From: Impatiens glandulifera
Lineage: Eukaryota > Streptophyta > Magnoliopsida > Ericales > Balsaminaceae
Reading direction: 5' to 3'
Assembly: GCF_907164915.1 (NCBI RefSeq)
Contig: NC_061866.1
Span: forward strand, 24,941,905 to 25,005,904
Length of the DNA stretch: 64,000 nt
Numbering within the stretch: the first letter of the stretch is position 1; each line of letters starts with the position of its first letter. The position numbers were made by a program, and so were the translations under genes. Positions 46,904-57,855 of this stretch are shown here, piece after piece. The notes beneath the pieces were generated by a model. The model was not told where the DNA came from, made no database searches, and worked only from the letters and a program-made list of their open reading frames with translations.

Positions 46904-49900
46904 TCAGTCAAGATCAACAATTCCTAAAATATTTCTAAAGTGAGAAAACTTAGTCTCGAGTAGAGGCTTCGTGAAGATGTCTGTAGTTTTTTGATATGTT
47001 GGGATGTATTCAAGACGAATATGCTTCTGATTGACATGCTCTCGGATGAAATTATGTCTGATTTCGATGTGTTTTGTCCGAGAGTGCAAAACTAGATTGT
47101 AGGTGATCGCGATAGCACTTGTATTGTCGCAGAAAATTGGAGATTCTTCTGCCTCAATCCCATAGTCCCTTAGCTGTTATTGAACCCACAAGAGCTAGGA
47201 ATAGCAACTACCTGCAGCAAGGTACTCTACTTCAGCTGTAGACGTAGCAACCGACGTCTACTTCTTGCTGAACCAAGATATAAGACGATCTCCAAGGAAC
47301 TGACAAGTTCCACTCGTGCTCTTTCTATCAATTTTACACCCTGCATAATTTGCATCTGATAAGCTAGTTAAATTGAAACTGGAATCCTTCGGATACTACA
47401 GTCCCATATTTTGAGTTCCCTTCAAATATTTTAGAATGCATTTAACAACAGTAAAATGAGAAAGTTTAGAATTATCTTGGAATTTTCCACAGACACCAAC
47501 AGCAAATTGGATGTTTGGCCTACTAATAGTGAGGTAGAGGAAAGATCCTGTAAGACCTCTATAAGCGGTGATATCTACACCTTGACCACCATCATCTTTG
47601 TCTAGCTTACTAACGAGCTCATTGGAGTAGCTACGGTAGAGCAGTTTTCCATCCCGAACTTCTTCAGCAACTCTTTAGTGTACTTGGTTTGATTGATGAA
47701 AGTTCCTTTCTCTAGCTGACGAACTTGAAGGCCGAGGAAGAAGGTTAGTTCTCCCATCATGCTCATTTCAAATCTATCCTGCATCAGCTTGGCAAATTTC
47801 TCACACAATTTAGGGTTAGTTGATCCAAATATAATGTCATCAACATATACTTGAACAAGCAGGATGTGAGAATCTTTAGTAAATCTAAATAGTGTTTTAT
47901 CAATAGTTCCAATAATTAAATCATGATCAAATAAAAATTTAGTCAAAGTATCATACCAAGCTCTAGGAGCTTGTTTCAAACTATATAAAGCTTTGTCAAG
48001 TTTAAAAACATGATTTGGTAAAGTATGATCTACAAAACCAGGTGGTTGCTCAACATAGACATCTTCATTTAGTTTACCATTTATAAATGCACTTTTCATA
48101 TCCATTTGAAAAACTTTAAAATTCTTAAATTATGCATAAGCCAGAAAGATTCTAATTGCCTCGAGTCTAGCTACATGTGCAAAGGACTCATCAAAGTTGA
48201 TGCCTTCCTCCTGTTTGTATCCTTGAGCAACTAAACGGGCTTTGTTTCTAATAACTATGTCATTTTCACTAAGCTTGTTTTTAAAGACCCAACTTGTTCC
48301 AATGGCCGATTGATTAGTCGGTCTTGGAGTTAGATGTCACACTTTATTTCTCACAAATTGGTTTAACTCCTCCTACATAGCAATGATCCAATCTGGATCA
48401 AGAACTACTTTACCCATTTTCTTGGGTTCAATTTGAGAAATAAAAGAAGAGTTGACCATTTCATCCATCAATTGATGTCTTGTCTTATGTGGAGAGTTAT
48501 GATTTCCGATAAACAATAATGGTGGATGATTCTTGTTCTATCTGAAGTTGGGTTCTAAAGGATTAGTCATCTGATCAGATGGCTCCACGACGTCCGAACT
48601 CTCAACGTTTTGTTGAACAAGAGTTTGTACGTCTGGTTGGATTTCAACCAGATCAGCCACATGATCAGACAACGAAATTTGTTTAGCTAGAGCTTCATCC
48701 TCACTCACAAACTCAAGACTTATCGCTTCTAATCTGTTAGCAAGGTCGATGGGATCGATGGAATTACTTTCAACAGACTCATCAATAATAACATGAAGGG
48801 ACTCATTAACAATTTGAGTTCTGTTATTAAATACTCTGTAAGCCTTGATCACTGAAGAGTATCCCAGTATGAATCTAGCATCTGCTTTAGCATCAAGAGC
48901 GGTTAGATAATCCTTCCCATTGTTATGGATAAAACAGTTACACCCGAATACTTTAAAGTACAAAACTATAGGAATGCTTCCGTAAAATAGTTCATAGGAT
49001 GTTTTATCAAAACGTTTGTTAATTATTGACCGATTTTGTGTGTAGCAAGTTGTGTTTATGTCTTCTGCCCAGTATCTTTGAGCAACATCTGATTCAGCAA
49101 GCATAGATCTCGCTGCTTCCTTCATAGTCCCCACTCTTCCCTCAGCAATGCCATTCTGCTGTGGAGTTCTAAAACTAGACAATTTGTGCCTAATACCAGA
49201 TTCCTTGAGATAAGAAGATAGGCGTCTGTTGGTGAACTCAGTTTCCTGATCACTTCTAATGCAAGCAATACTTAAAGATTTCTGATACTTAATTCTTCTA
49301 AAGATTTTAATCAAATTTTTAGTAGTTTTATCCTTTGATTGTAAAAATGCTACCCATGTAAATCGTGAGAAATCATCAATAACAATTAGGGTGAACCTCA
49401 TTCCTCCTATGCTCTTTACAGGAACTGGACCAAACAGATCCATGTGTAACAGTTCTAAGTAGAGACTAGATTGAGATTTCCCTTTACTTTTGAACGATGA
49501 TCTTCCCTGTTTGCCTAACTGGCAAGTAGGACATACCTTGTCATTAGAGAACTGTAGTTTAGGAAAACCGAACACTAAGTTATTTGAACATATGTTGTTG
49601 ATGTTTTAAAATTTAGATGGTTTAATCTTTTATGCCATAACCATTTCTGGTCATTCTTGGCAATCATGCACATAAGGTCAGATGTTTTATTTTGCCAGTT
49701 CATTTTATAGGAGTTTCCTACTCTGCTTCAAGTTAACAAAGTATTAACATGTTTATCCTTAACTAGGCATGCATGAGTTTGGAAATCAACTGACAAACCG
49801 TTATCACATAGTTGACTAATACTAATCAAGTTATAGCACAGATTGTCAACAAGTAACACATCATGAATGGTTAGATTACCATGGATAATCTTACTCTTAC

Positions 49901-50066
49901 CCATGGTTTACCCTTCTTGTTGTCATCAAAAGTGATCTTAGGACCTGAGCAATCTATTATATCAGTAAGAAGTCGTTTATTTCCTATCATATGTCTGGAA
50001 CAGCCGCTGTCCAGATACCAGACAAAATCCTCCAGGAAATCACTTACATGTACCTACACAAAATAA
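46904..50066 (-). pseudogene. copia A pol remnants (protease, integrase, RT, RNase H)
   Basis: From high to low coordinate: a protease-like segment with WYLDSGCSRHM (near 50,010), GAG-pre-integrase WLWHKRLNHL (near 49,635), and integrase 48,538-49,575 (HMDLFGPV, CIRSDQETEF where RSD-GTEF is usual, TPQQNGIAEG). RT 47,602-48,105 has [11 protein letters not shown] and MMGELTFFLGLQV. RNase H reaches the C-terminus [19 protein letters not shown] at 46,904. Many stops and shifts separate these. It corresponds segment by segment to copia B pol. Confidence 0.88.
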
Positions 50067-50188
50067 TATTTACAATCGTTTAGTACCCATATTCACTTGG
50101 GTCCTTGGTCAATTAGTCCCTTAGGAATCCATATTTGAGTTATTTTGATGGATTTCCTATTTTGAGTTGTGATTGATGCGTATGATTT

Positions 50189-51274
50189 TTACATAGCAGA
50201 CGCCTTCCTTCCAGCCTCTGATCCCTTAGCTTTTGAAGATGATTTTCTTTTAAAAATCCTTGACTTCTTGTCATGTTTTAGATTGCCAGACTTGCTGGCT
50301 GCATCTAACTTATTTTTCAGCCAGCTAACAGTCGGCGGAACATAAGTTATTTCATTCTTCAAAGCTAACTCTTCATGAATTGGATCAGGTTCAATGTCAG
50401 TTAAACTCCCTTTGACAAAACATATTGGCTTAAGCTTGTCGATTGTTGAGTTTAACTTTTTGTAGGACTGGTTTGGGTCATTGCTATCAAATCCTAAACC
50501 AGATTTGGATCTAGTAGGTTTCAACAGACTAATCTGATATTTGACAGCTTCTCCAGACCTTGTCCAAGCAATAATAACATAATTTAACCTTTTGTTTTCA
50601 GAAGAAAGAATTTGAATCTGTTCCTTGCGCATCTCATTCTCAGATAAGATCTCGACCACTTTCTTTTCAAAAATATTTGATTTAGAAATTTTTTGTGAAG
50701 AAGAAATATTGGTCTCATACTTTGTTTTCATTTCATAAAAAGAATCTGATAACTTCTTGTACTCAATGACCATGTCATTGAGTGCAGTAGTTAAATCATC
50801 ATTGGTAAATTCTTGTGAGGAAAGATCATTTACCTTGGAATGATCATCTTCCATCAAGCATGTGAAGACTTTTGTATCTTTTTCAATAGGAGAATCCTCT
50901 GAATCGCTATCGGCCCATTTAGACTTATTTTCAGCACACATGAAAACTTTCTGGTTCTTCTTAGTTTGAACGTTACGACCATAGATCTGAATCAGCTTCT
51001 CCCAAATATCATTAGCAGAAGAACATGATTTGATCTCATAGAATATGTTCTTGTTGATTGATTGATACAGGATATCTTTGGCAACGTTGTCTAAATTGTT
51101 GGTCATCTTATCTTTAGTTGTCCACTCACATCTTGGCTTTGCAATTTTTATAGGACCATCAATAATGACACTCCACATATCACAATCAAGAGAAGCCAAG
51201 TGCGCTTGCATTCTCATCATCTAATAATTGTAGTTTTCTTTCGAAAGAAGAGGGATCTCGTTGATGATAGACAT
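50189..51274 (-). pseudogene. copia A gag, stop near start and internal deletion
   Basis: Start MSIINEIPLLSKENYNY at 51,274, then a TAG where Trp is expected, and an open frame to 50,189. The N-terminal DUF4219/UBN2-type part (MRMQAHLASLDCDMWSVI) is followed directly by the acidic WADSDSEDS region. Compared with copia B gag, the section holding the CCHC knuckle is missing, so a deletion is likely. The C-terminal part is Lys/Ser-rich. Confidence 0.75.
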
Positions 51275-51324
51275 GATTCAAGTTCTTAATGCTTGAGAAT
51301 AGAAAACAGGGCTCTGATACCAAT

Positions 51325-51620
51325 TGAAAGGATCGGTGGCACCAATAGAGACAGAGGTCTAACTATTGATAACAACTTCTGTAAAACGGTTTGATAGAAA
51401 GCTTGTTAGGTATTTATATCACTTTCTATTTTTCACAAACCTTTGCAAACTCTTAAAGCGATTCAAGTGCGGAAACGTTTGTTTGGGTTAGAAGCTAAAA
51501 ACGAATGAAAGTATGAGGGACAGAATGTAAAAGACACAGACAGTTGTTTATGAATGTTCGGAGAAAAACTCTCATACGTCACCCCTTCTTCCAACCACCA
51601 GAAGGATTCACTATACTTTT
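51325..51620 (-). repeat. 5' LTR of copia A, cut by copia B
   Basis: Matches 43,466-43,761 with about 10% differences and breaks off at ACTATACTTTT, where copia B begins. The rest should lie to the right of the window, beyond B. Confidence 0.85.
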
Positions 51621-52822
51621 TATTAGGATCGGGGATGCCCTTGGAGGACCGGGGTGTTTCCGGTTTCAAGAAGGGTGGCCGCTTACAACACACACAACAC
51701 TTTGGTGATAGTCCGGTTAAAGATTAAAACCGTTCTCAGCACTGCACAAACTGTCACAGACTGTTGAACCGAGTTCAAGGGCGGAAGTGTCTGTTTCAAG
51801 TTGAAGCAACGTATGCGACTTTTAGATGATTTTTTAGAAGGAGTCGGTTTAATGGATATGAGTGACCGGTTTATGGAGTACGATTAGTTTGAGGTTAGAT
51901 AATGAAAGCAACGAAAGAACACGAGATAAGGATTTTTATGGATGTTCGGAGCAAACTCTCCTACGTCACCCCTTCTTCTCAGATTATGAGAAGGATCTCC
52001 ACTAACTTTTGTAGTTACAACAACACCTCCGGTCGAGCCCAACTTCGCTACTCGCCGGTTACACCAAACTCACTCTTTTTGATGTAATACAACAACTCAA
52101 CACAACACAATACAGAAAGCTTCCGGTTTTAGACACACCGGTTTGGAATATGAAAGTTTATCTCTCTAGAACTTATTGCTTTTATGATACGCTTTTTGTA
52201 GTCCGTAACTTGCATTTAATGAAGACGTTTGATCTTCCTTTTATAGCTGAAAGTAGCCAACGGTTACTTTCTTCTCTCTCCTTTGGATTGGTTGATCGTT
52301 ATCACGCCGGTGCAGAGAGGTTGCTTGCACGCTTCACCTTCCTCAACACTTGGCAGTCATGCAGGCAGCTCTGAGCAGAAGATGACGTAGCCGGTTTTCA
52401 GATTTGGACACGTGTTGGTCATGCACCTCAGGTTGTCAACTTCGGATCAATAAAGCATCATTGCTTTCCTCGCATGCTTCCAATCGGATCCGATCTTCTT
52501 TTATTCTTTCAAGACACGTTTCTTTCGTCATGGTACGTCACTCTTGAAGTTTGAATCTTCCGGTTTTTGTGTCTTGTGCTGTATGATCCGGCTGGTATGT
52601 AAGCTTTTGTCTCTGCTGACCGGTCGCTTGAGAAATTGAAAACCGGTTCCTCTGATTTTTAACTTGATCACTTGGAACTGGTTTCTTTGAGGTATAGCAG
52701 CAACCGATTTTGATACACCAACCGGTTCATACGGTTTTGATCTGTACCTGCACATGAAAGTTAACAACTGTTTAGTTCATCTGGCCGGTTCCACAAAATT
52801 AACTTACTTAATTTTTCTATCA
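51621..52822 (-). repeat. 3' LTR of copia B (~1.2 kb), rich in CCGGT words
   Basis: Lower end is fixed by the junction with copia A. The upper end is placed at TTTTTCTATCA before the pyrimidine tract ATTTCTCCCTTTTTGATT. It could instead end at one of two later copies of that junction (52,938 or 53,070 region). Contains many ACCGG/CCGGT words and shares the TACGTCACCCCTTCTT block with the copia A LTR. Confidence 0.7.
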
Positions 52823-53115
52823 ATTTCTCCCTTTTTGATTATTTAGAATAAATATTCAAAACTTGTAATGAGTGGCCGGTTCCAAAATTAACTTACTTAA
52901 TTTTTCTACAAAATTAACTTACTTAATTTTTCTATCAATTTCTCCCTTTTTGATTATTTAGAATAAATATTCAAAACTTGTAGTAGGTGGCCGGTTTCGA
53001 AATTAACTTGAAAGATTTACTTACTAGCCGGTTAGAAAAACTAACTTTCTTAATTTTTCTATCAATTTCTCCCTTTTTGATTATTTAGAATAAATATTCA
53101 AAACTTTGTAATAAG
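52783..53115 (-). repeat. Triplicated polypurine-tract/LTR junction
   Basis: CTATCAATTTCTCCCTTTTT followed by GATTATTTAGAATAAATATTC occurs three times, starting at about 52,817, 52,931 and 53,059. Each is preceded by CTTACTTAATTTT-like sequence and GCCGGTT. On the minus strand each copy has AAAAAGGGAGAAAT next to a potential LTR start. Confidence 0.8.
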
Positions 53116-53249
53116 TGGCCGGTTTGAAAAACATGGGTTTGATTTGATATGAGAAAGATATGTGTAAACTTGAGAAGATAAATATGATAAAGTAGCCAAG
53201 CTCAAAAACATAGTTTAAACACAAATTGTTTTGAAAGAACAGAAAAATA

Positions 53250-56135
53250 TTAAGGTTTGGATGGTCCCCCATTATGAAGCTCCTTTTCAAGTTCTTTCTC
53301 AGACCGTCTTCTTTCTTCCTCTTCTCTTGCCTTCCACTCCCTTTCGCGTCTTGCAGCGTCAATTAGCATTCCGGCCCATACACTTGTGTGACCGGTACCC
53401 TTTTTCTTGAACCCAAAATTAGCACAGATTGGTTTCGGTGGAGGAGGCGGTGGAGCAGTAATCGGTCTGAAGCTTGGAGTTACGGTTGAGCCTTCAGTTG
53501 CCCTTCTCTTCCGCTGGTTAAGTTCATCAGTGTCTTCTTCTTCTTCTTCATCAATTGGTTGCACATTCAGCACGACTGGTACAGCTGCTCTTTGTTCTGC
53601 CCGCTTGATTACGTTCTTAACTGCGCTCCGTTTCTTCTTATTCCTTGTGTCCATTGAGTGGGACGATTGAACCGGTGGGAGTTTCTGGATGTTGGCCTGT
53701 TCCTCCTCGTTGCACTTTTGGGCAAGCTCGTAGTCTTTGTCTTCAATCTCCTTCTGCACCCGTTCCCTTTCCATTTCTTCCTCTTGCAGCCTTTTAGCGG
53801 TTTCAGCATCCGACTCGATTTGTGTTTGAGTTGTGCTGACTTGGACTTTGGACATCTCCCCAATTTGTATGGCCATTGCCTGCAGCATGTCTAACAGTGA
53901 AGCGGTTGCGGTTTGGATGGACTCGGCAATCAAAGTTTTGACTGAGGTCTGCATAGCTGTATCTATCATGGACTTTATAGTGTTGGACAAATTAGCTTCA
54001 GCCGTCGCAATCCTCTCATCGGTTGCGGTTTTATAACTCCCAAGGCATGAATCAATTTTATCAACTACCGCTTGCTTAATTAGATCAATTTCAGGAGCCT
54101 TGGCAGCTTGAGAAGAGTTTTGTTCCAGGTTTTCCGCTGTTCCGGATGTCTCATCGACCACATAGAATGGCTTACTTTGATGTAGGTCGGTATTATTGAG
54201 TTGGCTTTGGCAACCTTTCCTCCACTGCATGTCAAAGTGAGCGAGATTTTGTACGAGCTGTTCTCGCATCGCAATAAACCGTTCGGCCATTCTCATTTCA
54301 ATCGGAGTCAGCGTCGATCCTTCAGTTTCTTGAAAAGCATTCTCCACAGCTTGTAACCGAGCGTTTTCAAGGATTACTGCGGTTTTGCAAAAGGCAGGTT
54401 GAATAAGGTTGGTGTGAGCTAACTGAAGGGCCCTCTCTTCCAGCCTGATGAGCCTGTCCCAATATTTGTTGCCGCTCAAACCTGGAGCCATGTCGGATAT
54501 CTTTGTTTCACACCGGAGCTTCACCCACATGAGATATGGAGTTATCGCTTCACTTGCACCCTTGTTCATATCCCTGAGAAGTTCCTCGAAGACTTCATCT
54601 TCATACTCTGCGGTAAAGGGAACCTCGTCCCCGGTTGCGATTTCTTGTTGAGGACCGGTTTGCAGCGTACCCTTTCCTGTTACCGTTGAATCTTCGATGA
54701 GAACCCCTTTCCCTTTGTTGACCTGAACAAAACCTTCAGGAATTGTGACTGAGTCAGATGGCCCATCTTGAGCCGATTGGTTTTCTGGAGCTGTCTTGCC
54801 TCCTGCGGAACCGGATGGTTCCTGTTCTTCAAGATTATCCTCCTGAGCGGGAGGTGTAATATCTGCTGTTTTGGCCGTTTCTTCGACCGGTTGTAGTTCA
54901 CTCTTATCAGGTATCTCAACCTGATCAACTAGCTTGCGACGACATGACACATCGTCCTCTTCGGTTTCTTTTGCAATGTCTTGGATAACATCTTCAATTG
55001 CTTCAGAGGTATTTAAGCCCACGATGGCTATTACCTCTTCAATTCGTTTGCTTGGTGACTTGGAGGTTTCAGAGTGTATACTAACCTCTGCTTCCTCCTT
55101 GGAAACTGACTTGTTTTCTTGGCTCCCCGAGGATTCGGTTTGCCTTGGAGAATTAGATGGAATGGGGGTGGGGACAACGGTGTTGATAGGAGTGGGTTGA
55201 AAGACGTCTGCGGTTCTTTCTGGTGGATTATCCGAGGAAAGAGTTTTCTCGGAGTCCGCCGGTTTGTTGGAATTCTGACTTGCAACCACCTTCTTCCTCC
55301 TCTTCGGTTCTTGTGGGGCTTCGGTTTCAACTGCTTTTCTTGCCGGATTCTTCTGTTTGGTTACTTCTTCAGCCGGAGCAGAGGAGCTAGTCCCTTTGGA
55401 CGACTTCGTTCTTGATGACTTGGGTTTGATTGTCTTCTCCGGTTTCTCGATCACTGACTCTGAGTCAAGAATATTGGTGATTGGAAGCGGTTTACCTTCA
55501 CCCAGTTCCACATTAAGGAACTCAAGGATTTTGACGATCTGCATTGCAAAGGCCTGAACCCGGCCATCTTTCTTGATCACCATCTGGCAAAATTCTTCGA
55601 AAATGACGTATCCCCAATCCACCTTGTCACCGCGGACAATGGCCAACAGCATTCTAAGTTTAAGTTTCGTCAGGTTGTCGAAGTTACCTCCTCTTCCCTG
55701 GATTGAACGGGCGATGACAGTCAGCAGCCATCTGTATTCCGGTTTCAGCTTATTCCTCCGGCTAGAGTGGATCACCAGATCCTGACCTGAGAAAGAAACC
55801 ACTAACCGGGCAGCGTTTGATTCTGCATCGGTTAGATCAATCTTTAGGTCCAGACCGGTGTTGGGCAGACCGAGAACTTCAGCAAATAACTCCTCGGTGA
55901 TTAGAATGGCCTTCCCGTTGACTGTGGCTGAGACCTTCCTCTTCGAGAGCGTCGCCGTCGCCAGGAACTCCGTCACCGCCGCCAGATAAATGGTGAACGG
56001 ACCAGATAGAAATTTCTCCAACCCAGAATCTCTTAGAAGTTGAAGAACAACCTTGTTTTTGTCATCGACATGTTCATCAATATCCGCGAAATCCACTTGC
56101 AACATCCATTGGAAAGGAGCCTTGCTTAGATCCAT
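53250..56135 (-). CDS. Post-pol accessory protein 3 of copia B, 961 aa, PMD-like N-terminus and coiled-coil tail
   Basis: Intact frame from ATG at 56,135. Residues ~1-215 carry the domain shared with the two smaller neighbours: LLRDSGLEKFL, VTEFLATATL, NGKAILITEELFAEVLGLPN, RWLLTVIARSIQGRG and VDWGYVIFEEF. The ITEE..A..LGLP segment resembles plant-mobile-domain/DUF1985 proteins. Residues ~230-560 are Ser/Lys/Glu/Pro-rich and probably disordered, with basic clusters (EPKRRKKVV). A Gln/Glu-rich helical part follows, with a coiled coil around 770-820 (EEEMERERVQKEIEDKDYEL). Near the end are a PPPPPP run and a charged REREWKAREEEERRR helix. No catalytic motif or membrane segment is seen. A TATA box lies 113 bp upstream. 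Function unknown; a chromatin or DNA-binding role is inference only. Confidence 0.75.
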   Translation of the reverse strand: MDLSKAPFQWMLQVDFADIDEHVDDKNKVVLQLLRDSGLEKFLSGPFTIYLAAVTEFLATATLSKRKVSATVNGKAILITEELFAEVLGLPNTGLDLKIDLTDAESNAARLVVSFSGQDLVIHSSRRNKLKPEYRWLLTVIARSIQGRGGNFDNLTKLKLRMLLAIVRGDKVDWGYVIFEEFCQMVIKKDGRVQAFAMQIVKILEFLNVELGEGKPLPITNILDSESVIEKPEKTIKPKSSRTKSSKGTSSSAPAEEVTKQKNPARKAVETEAPQEPKRRKKVVASQNSNKPADSEKTLSSDNPPERTADVFQPTPINTVVPTPIPSNSPRQTESSGSQENKSVSKEEAEVSIHSETSKSPSKRIEEVIAIVGLNTSEAIEDVIQDIAKETEEDDVSCRRKLVDQVEIPDKSELQPVEETAKTADITPPAQEDNLEEQEPSGSAGGKTAPENQSAQDGPSDSVTIPEGFVQVNKGKGVLIEDSTVTGKGTLQTGPQQEIATGDEVPFTAEYEDEVFEELLRDMNKGASEAITPYLMWVKLRCETKISDMAPGLSGNKYWDRLIRLEERALQLAHTNLIQPAFCKTAVILENARLQAVENAFQETEGSTLTPIEMRMAERFIAMREQLVQNLAHFDMQWRKGCQSQLNNTDLHQSKPFYVVDETSGTAENLEQNSSQAAKAPEIDLIKQAVVDKIDSCLGSYKTATDERIATAEANLSNTIKSMIDTAMQTSVKTLIAESIQTATASLLDMLQAMAIQIGEMSKVQVSTTQTQIESDAETAKRLQEEEMERERVQKEIEDKDYELAQKCNEEEQANIQKLPPVQSSHSMDTRNKKKRSAVKNVIKRAEQRAAVPVVLNVQPIDEEEEEDTDELNQRKRRATEGSTVTPSFRPITAPPPPPPKPICANFGFKKKGTGHTSVWAGMLIDAARREREWKAREEEERRRSEKELEKELHNGGPSKP

Positions 56136-56247
56136 GATAGTTTGAGAAGAGAGGATAAAGAACGATGAAGATTCGAGAGAAGAAAGCTTTGAAGATCTGG
56201 AGATTTATAGAGAGAGAAAACACAAGTGTCGAATGAGATGATGTGAA

Positions 56248-56256
56248 CTTATATAG
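56248..56256 (-). promoter_or_regulatory. TATA box of accessory gene 3
   Basis: CTATATAAG on the minus strand, 113 bp before the ATG at 56,135. Between them is a CT-rich leader (TTTTCTCTCTCTATAAATC) typical of plant 5' untranslated regions. Confidence 0.55.
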
Positions 56257-56647
56257 ATGGCGGTTCCGAACGGTTGGAAGACGAACCGTCGTTTGATGTT
56301 TTTGGCGCCAACTTTGCCTCCAAAAGTTACTGTAGTAACTTTCGGCGGTAATTGCGGAAAAACCCATGGGCGGTAAATTTGGGAGGTAAAACCGTGGGCG
56401 GTTAAGTTTTTCAAACTTTACATTTTTGCTCGAAGTTCCGGTTTTACTTGAAGACTTGCTAACCGGAAGTTTTTAGGTTAATCTTAAGTTTTTGTGTATA
56501 AGTTTAGGAAACCGGAAGGATAGATATGAATGAAGACGGAGACTTTGAGGATTAAATATTTCATAGATAAAGAAAATGATGAACATTGAGCGGTTTTGGT
56601 CGTACAACAAAATGACCAAAAACCGGAGAGGAAAGACAAAAAGAAAT

Positions 56648-57409
56648 TTAGTCTTCTGTGAACCATCCCCCTTCCATCCTCCTTTCGTACCACTTTTTCA
56701 TGGTATTTTCGGGTAATCGTTCCTCAATTCTTGTTATCCACCTGTGTATCATGAGTATGGTGATGGTGTTGGATGGTCCAACCGGAACACCGGTTCCAAG
56801 GTTGCGACGTTTGGACAACATGAACCGGGTGATTTGAGGGGCGAAACTGATCCTTCCCCTTGCAGCGGTCATGAGCCGCTTCAGTTTGTTGAAGAGGTAG
56901 GTTGCCCAGTTGATCGACGAGTTTCGAATGATGGCTATCATGATGTCAAATGCCTCCCGGTTGTAGTTTTGGTTAGGCATTTGGCCCATGATAGACCTGT
57001 GAACCAAGTCATGCAGGACTTGGTAGTGAGGAGCGAGGGTTTCTTTCTTTCCAAAGTCCTTGATCGGAGCGTAGGAAGAAGAGAAAATCTGGAAGAAGTC
57101 TTCCTTAGCCGGTAGGAACGGCGTTGGGAAGTCCGAAAAGCCTTCGGTCGGAAGGTGAAAGAAGTTGGCGAATTCCTCTTCGGTAAACTGAAGGAATTGA
57201 CCGTCGACGATGGTGCGGATGCTGCCATCATCTAGAATATGACCGTTGTTGAAGAATTCACACACCTCCTCCACGAGGATAGTGTCCGAACCCTTAAGAA
57301 AGCCTTGGAGTCCTGAATCTATGATATGCTGAAAAATGCATTCATAATATGCACTATCTTTGATATCCTCGAAATCGACGATAAGTGTATTTCTGAGTTC
57401 GGCAGACAT
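56648..57409 (-). CDS. Post-pol accessory protein 2 of copia B, 253 aa
   Basis: Intact frame from ATG at 57,409 (MSAELRNTLIVDFEDIKD). Nearly the whole protein is the shared domain: HIIDSGLQGFL, VCEFFNNGHI, DGQFLQFTEEEFANFFHLPT, HYQVLHDLVHRSIMG, DIMIAIIRNSSINWATYLF. A basic C-terminal part follows (LPENTMKKWYERRMEGGW). It lacks the long disordered and coiled-coil tail of the 961-aa neighbour, so it looks like a stand-alone domain. Gaps of about 0.5 kb separate it from both neighbours, and it has its own TATA box 105 bp upstream. No known function; membership in a PMD/DUF1985-like fold group is an inference from the TEEEFA..F.LP segment. Confidence 0.75.
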   Translation of the reverse strand: MSAELRNTLIVDFEDIKDSAYYECIFQHIIDSGLQGFLKGSDTILVEEVCEFFNNGHILDDGSIRTIVDGQFLQFTEEEFANFFHLPTEGFSDFPTPFLPAKEDFFQIFSSSYAPIKDFGKKETLAPHYQVLHDLVHRSIMGQMPNQNYNREAFDIMIAIIRNSSINWATYLFNKLKRLMTAARGRISFAPQITRFMLSKRRNLGTGVPVGPSNTITILMIHRWITRIEERLPENTMKKWYERRMEGGWFTED

Positions 57410-57513
57410 GATGATGAGGATTGAGGAAGGTGTTGGAAGGATTTTTCTGAACTTTCAAATTTTAGAGAGAAGGAACGCAGGAAATGTGTTTTGAAAATGG
57501 AGGAATGATCCTC

Positions 57514-57522
57514 CTTTTATAG
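57514..57522 (-). promoter_or_regulatory. TATA box of accessory gene 2
   Basis: CTATAAAAG on the minus strand, followed by GAGGATCATTCC, 105 bp before the ATG at 57,409. The spacing fits a plant core promoter with a ~75-nt leader. Confidence 0.55.
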
Positions 57523-57855
57523 CATGGAAGGGTTGAGAGCATTTAATGAGGATATTTTGAAAAATCTAGCCGTTTATGTCTAGTCATTAATGACTTTGTG
57601 ATTTTCCAAGAGAATAAAGGCATGTATTGTCGAAACAGGTCAGGCATGCTTTTTGATAATGAGAGTTTCTGTTTCCAAGAAATTTGATTTGATTTTATTT
57701 TGATAAGACACGTTGAATATTTGATCATTTATGATTTTTAAGTTTTAGCTTAAAAGAGGAAGGAAATCTGATTCATGATTTAGATACAAAATCGGTAGTA
57801 CAGCAAAATTACCGGTTTTGGAAAAGAGATAAAATAGGACAGAGGAAAAGATAGG

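Larger units (their letters stand above)
43466..51620 (-). mobile_element. Ty1/copia element A, SIRE-like, old, interrupted by element B
   Basis: Left LTR 43,466-45,081 and the first ~296 bp of the right LTR (51,325-51,620) begin with the same TGAAAGGATCGG. I count about 31 differences over that stretch, roughly 10%, so the insertion is old. Preceding bases TCGAT (43,461-43,465) are the candidate target duplication; its partner is off the window. The primer site beside the 5' LTR is TGGTATCAGAGC (complement of 51,311-51,322, initiator Met tRNA). The polypurine tract lies at 45,082-45,097. Gag, protease, integrase, RT and RNase H are all present but broken. An extra gene lies between pol and the 3' LTR. 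SIRE affiliation is from sequence style and the post-pol gene. Confidence 0.85.

Noticed and set aside
53407..55785. Several plus-strand frames of 60-100 codons opposite the 961-aa gene
   Set aside because: They are overlapping antisense shadows of a long intact gene that has its own TATA box and leader.
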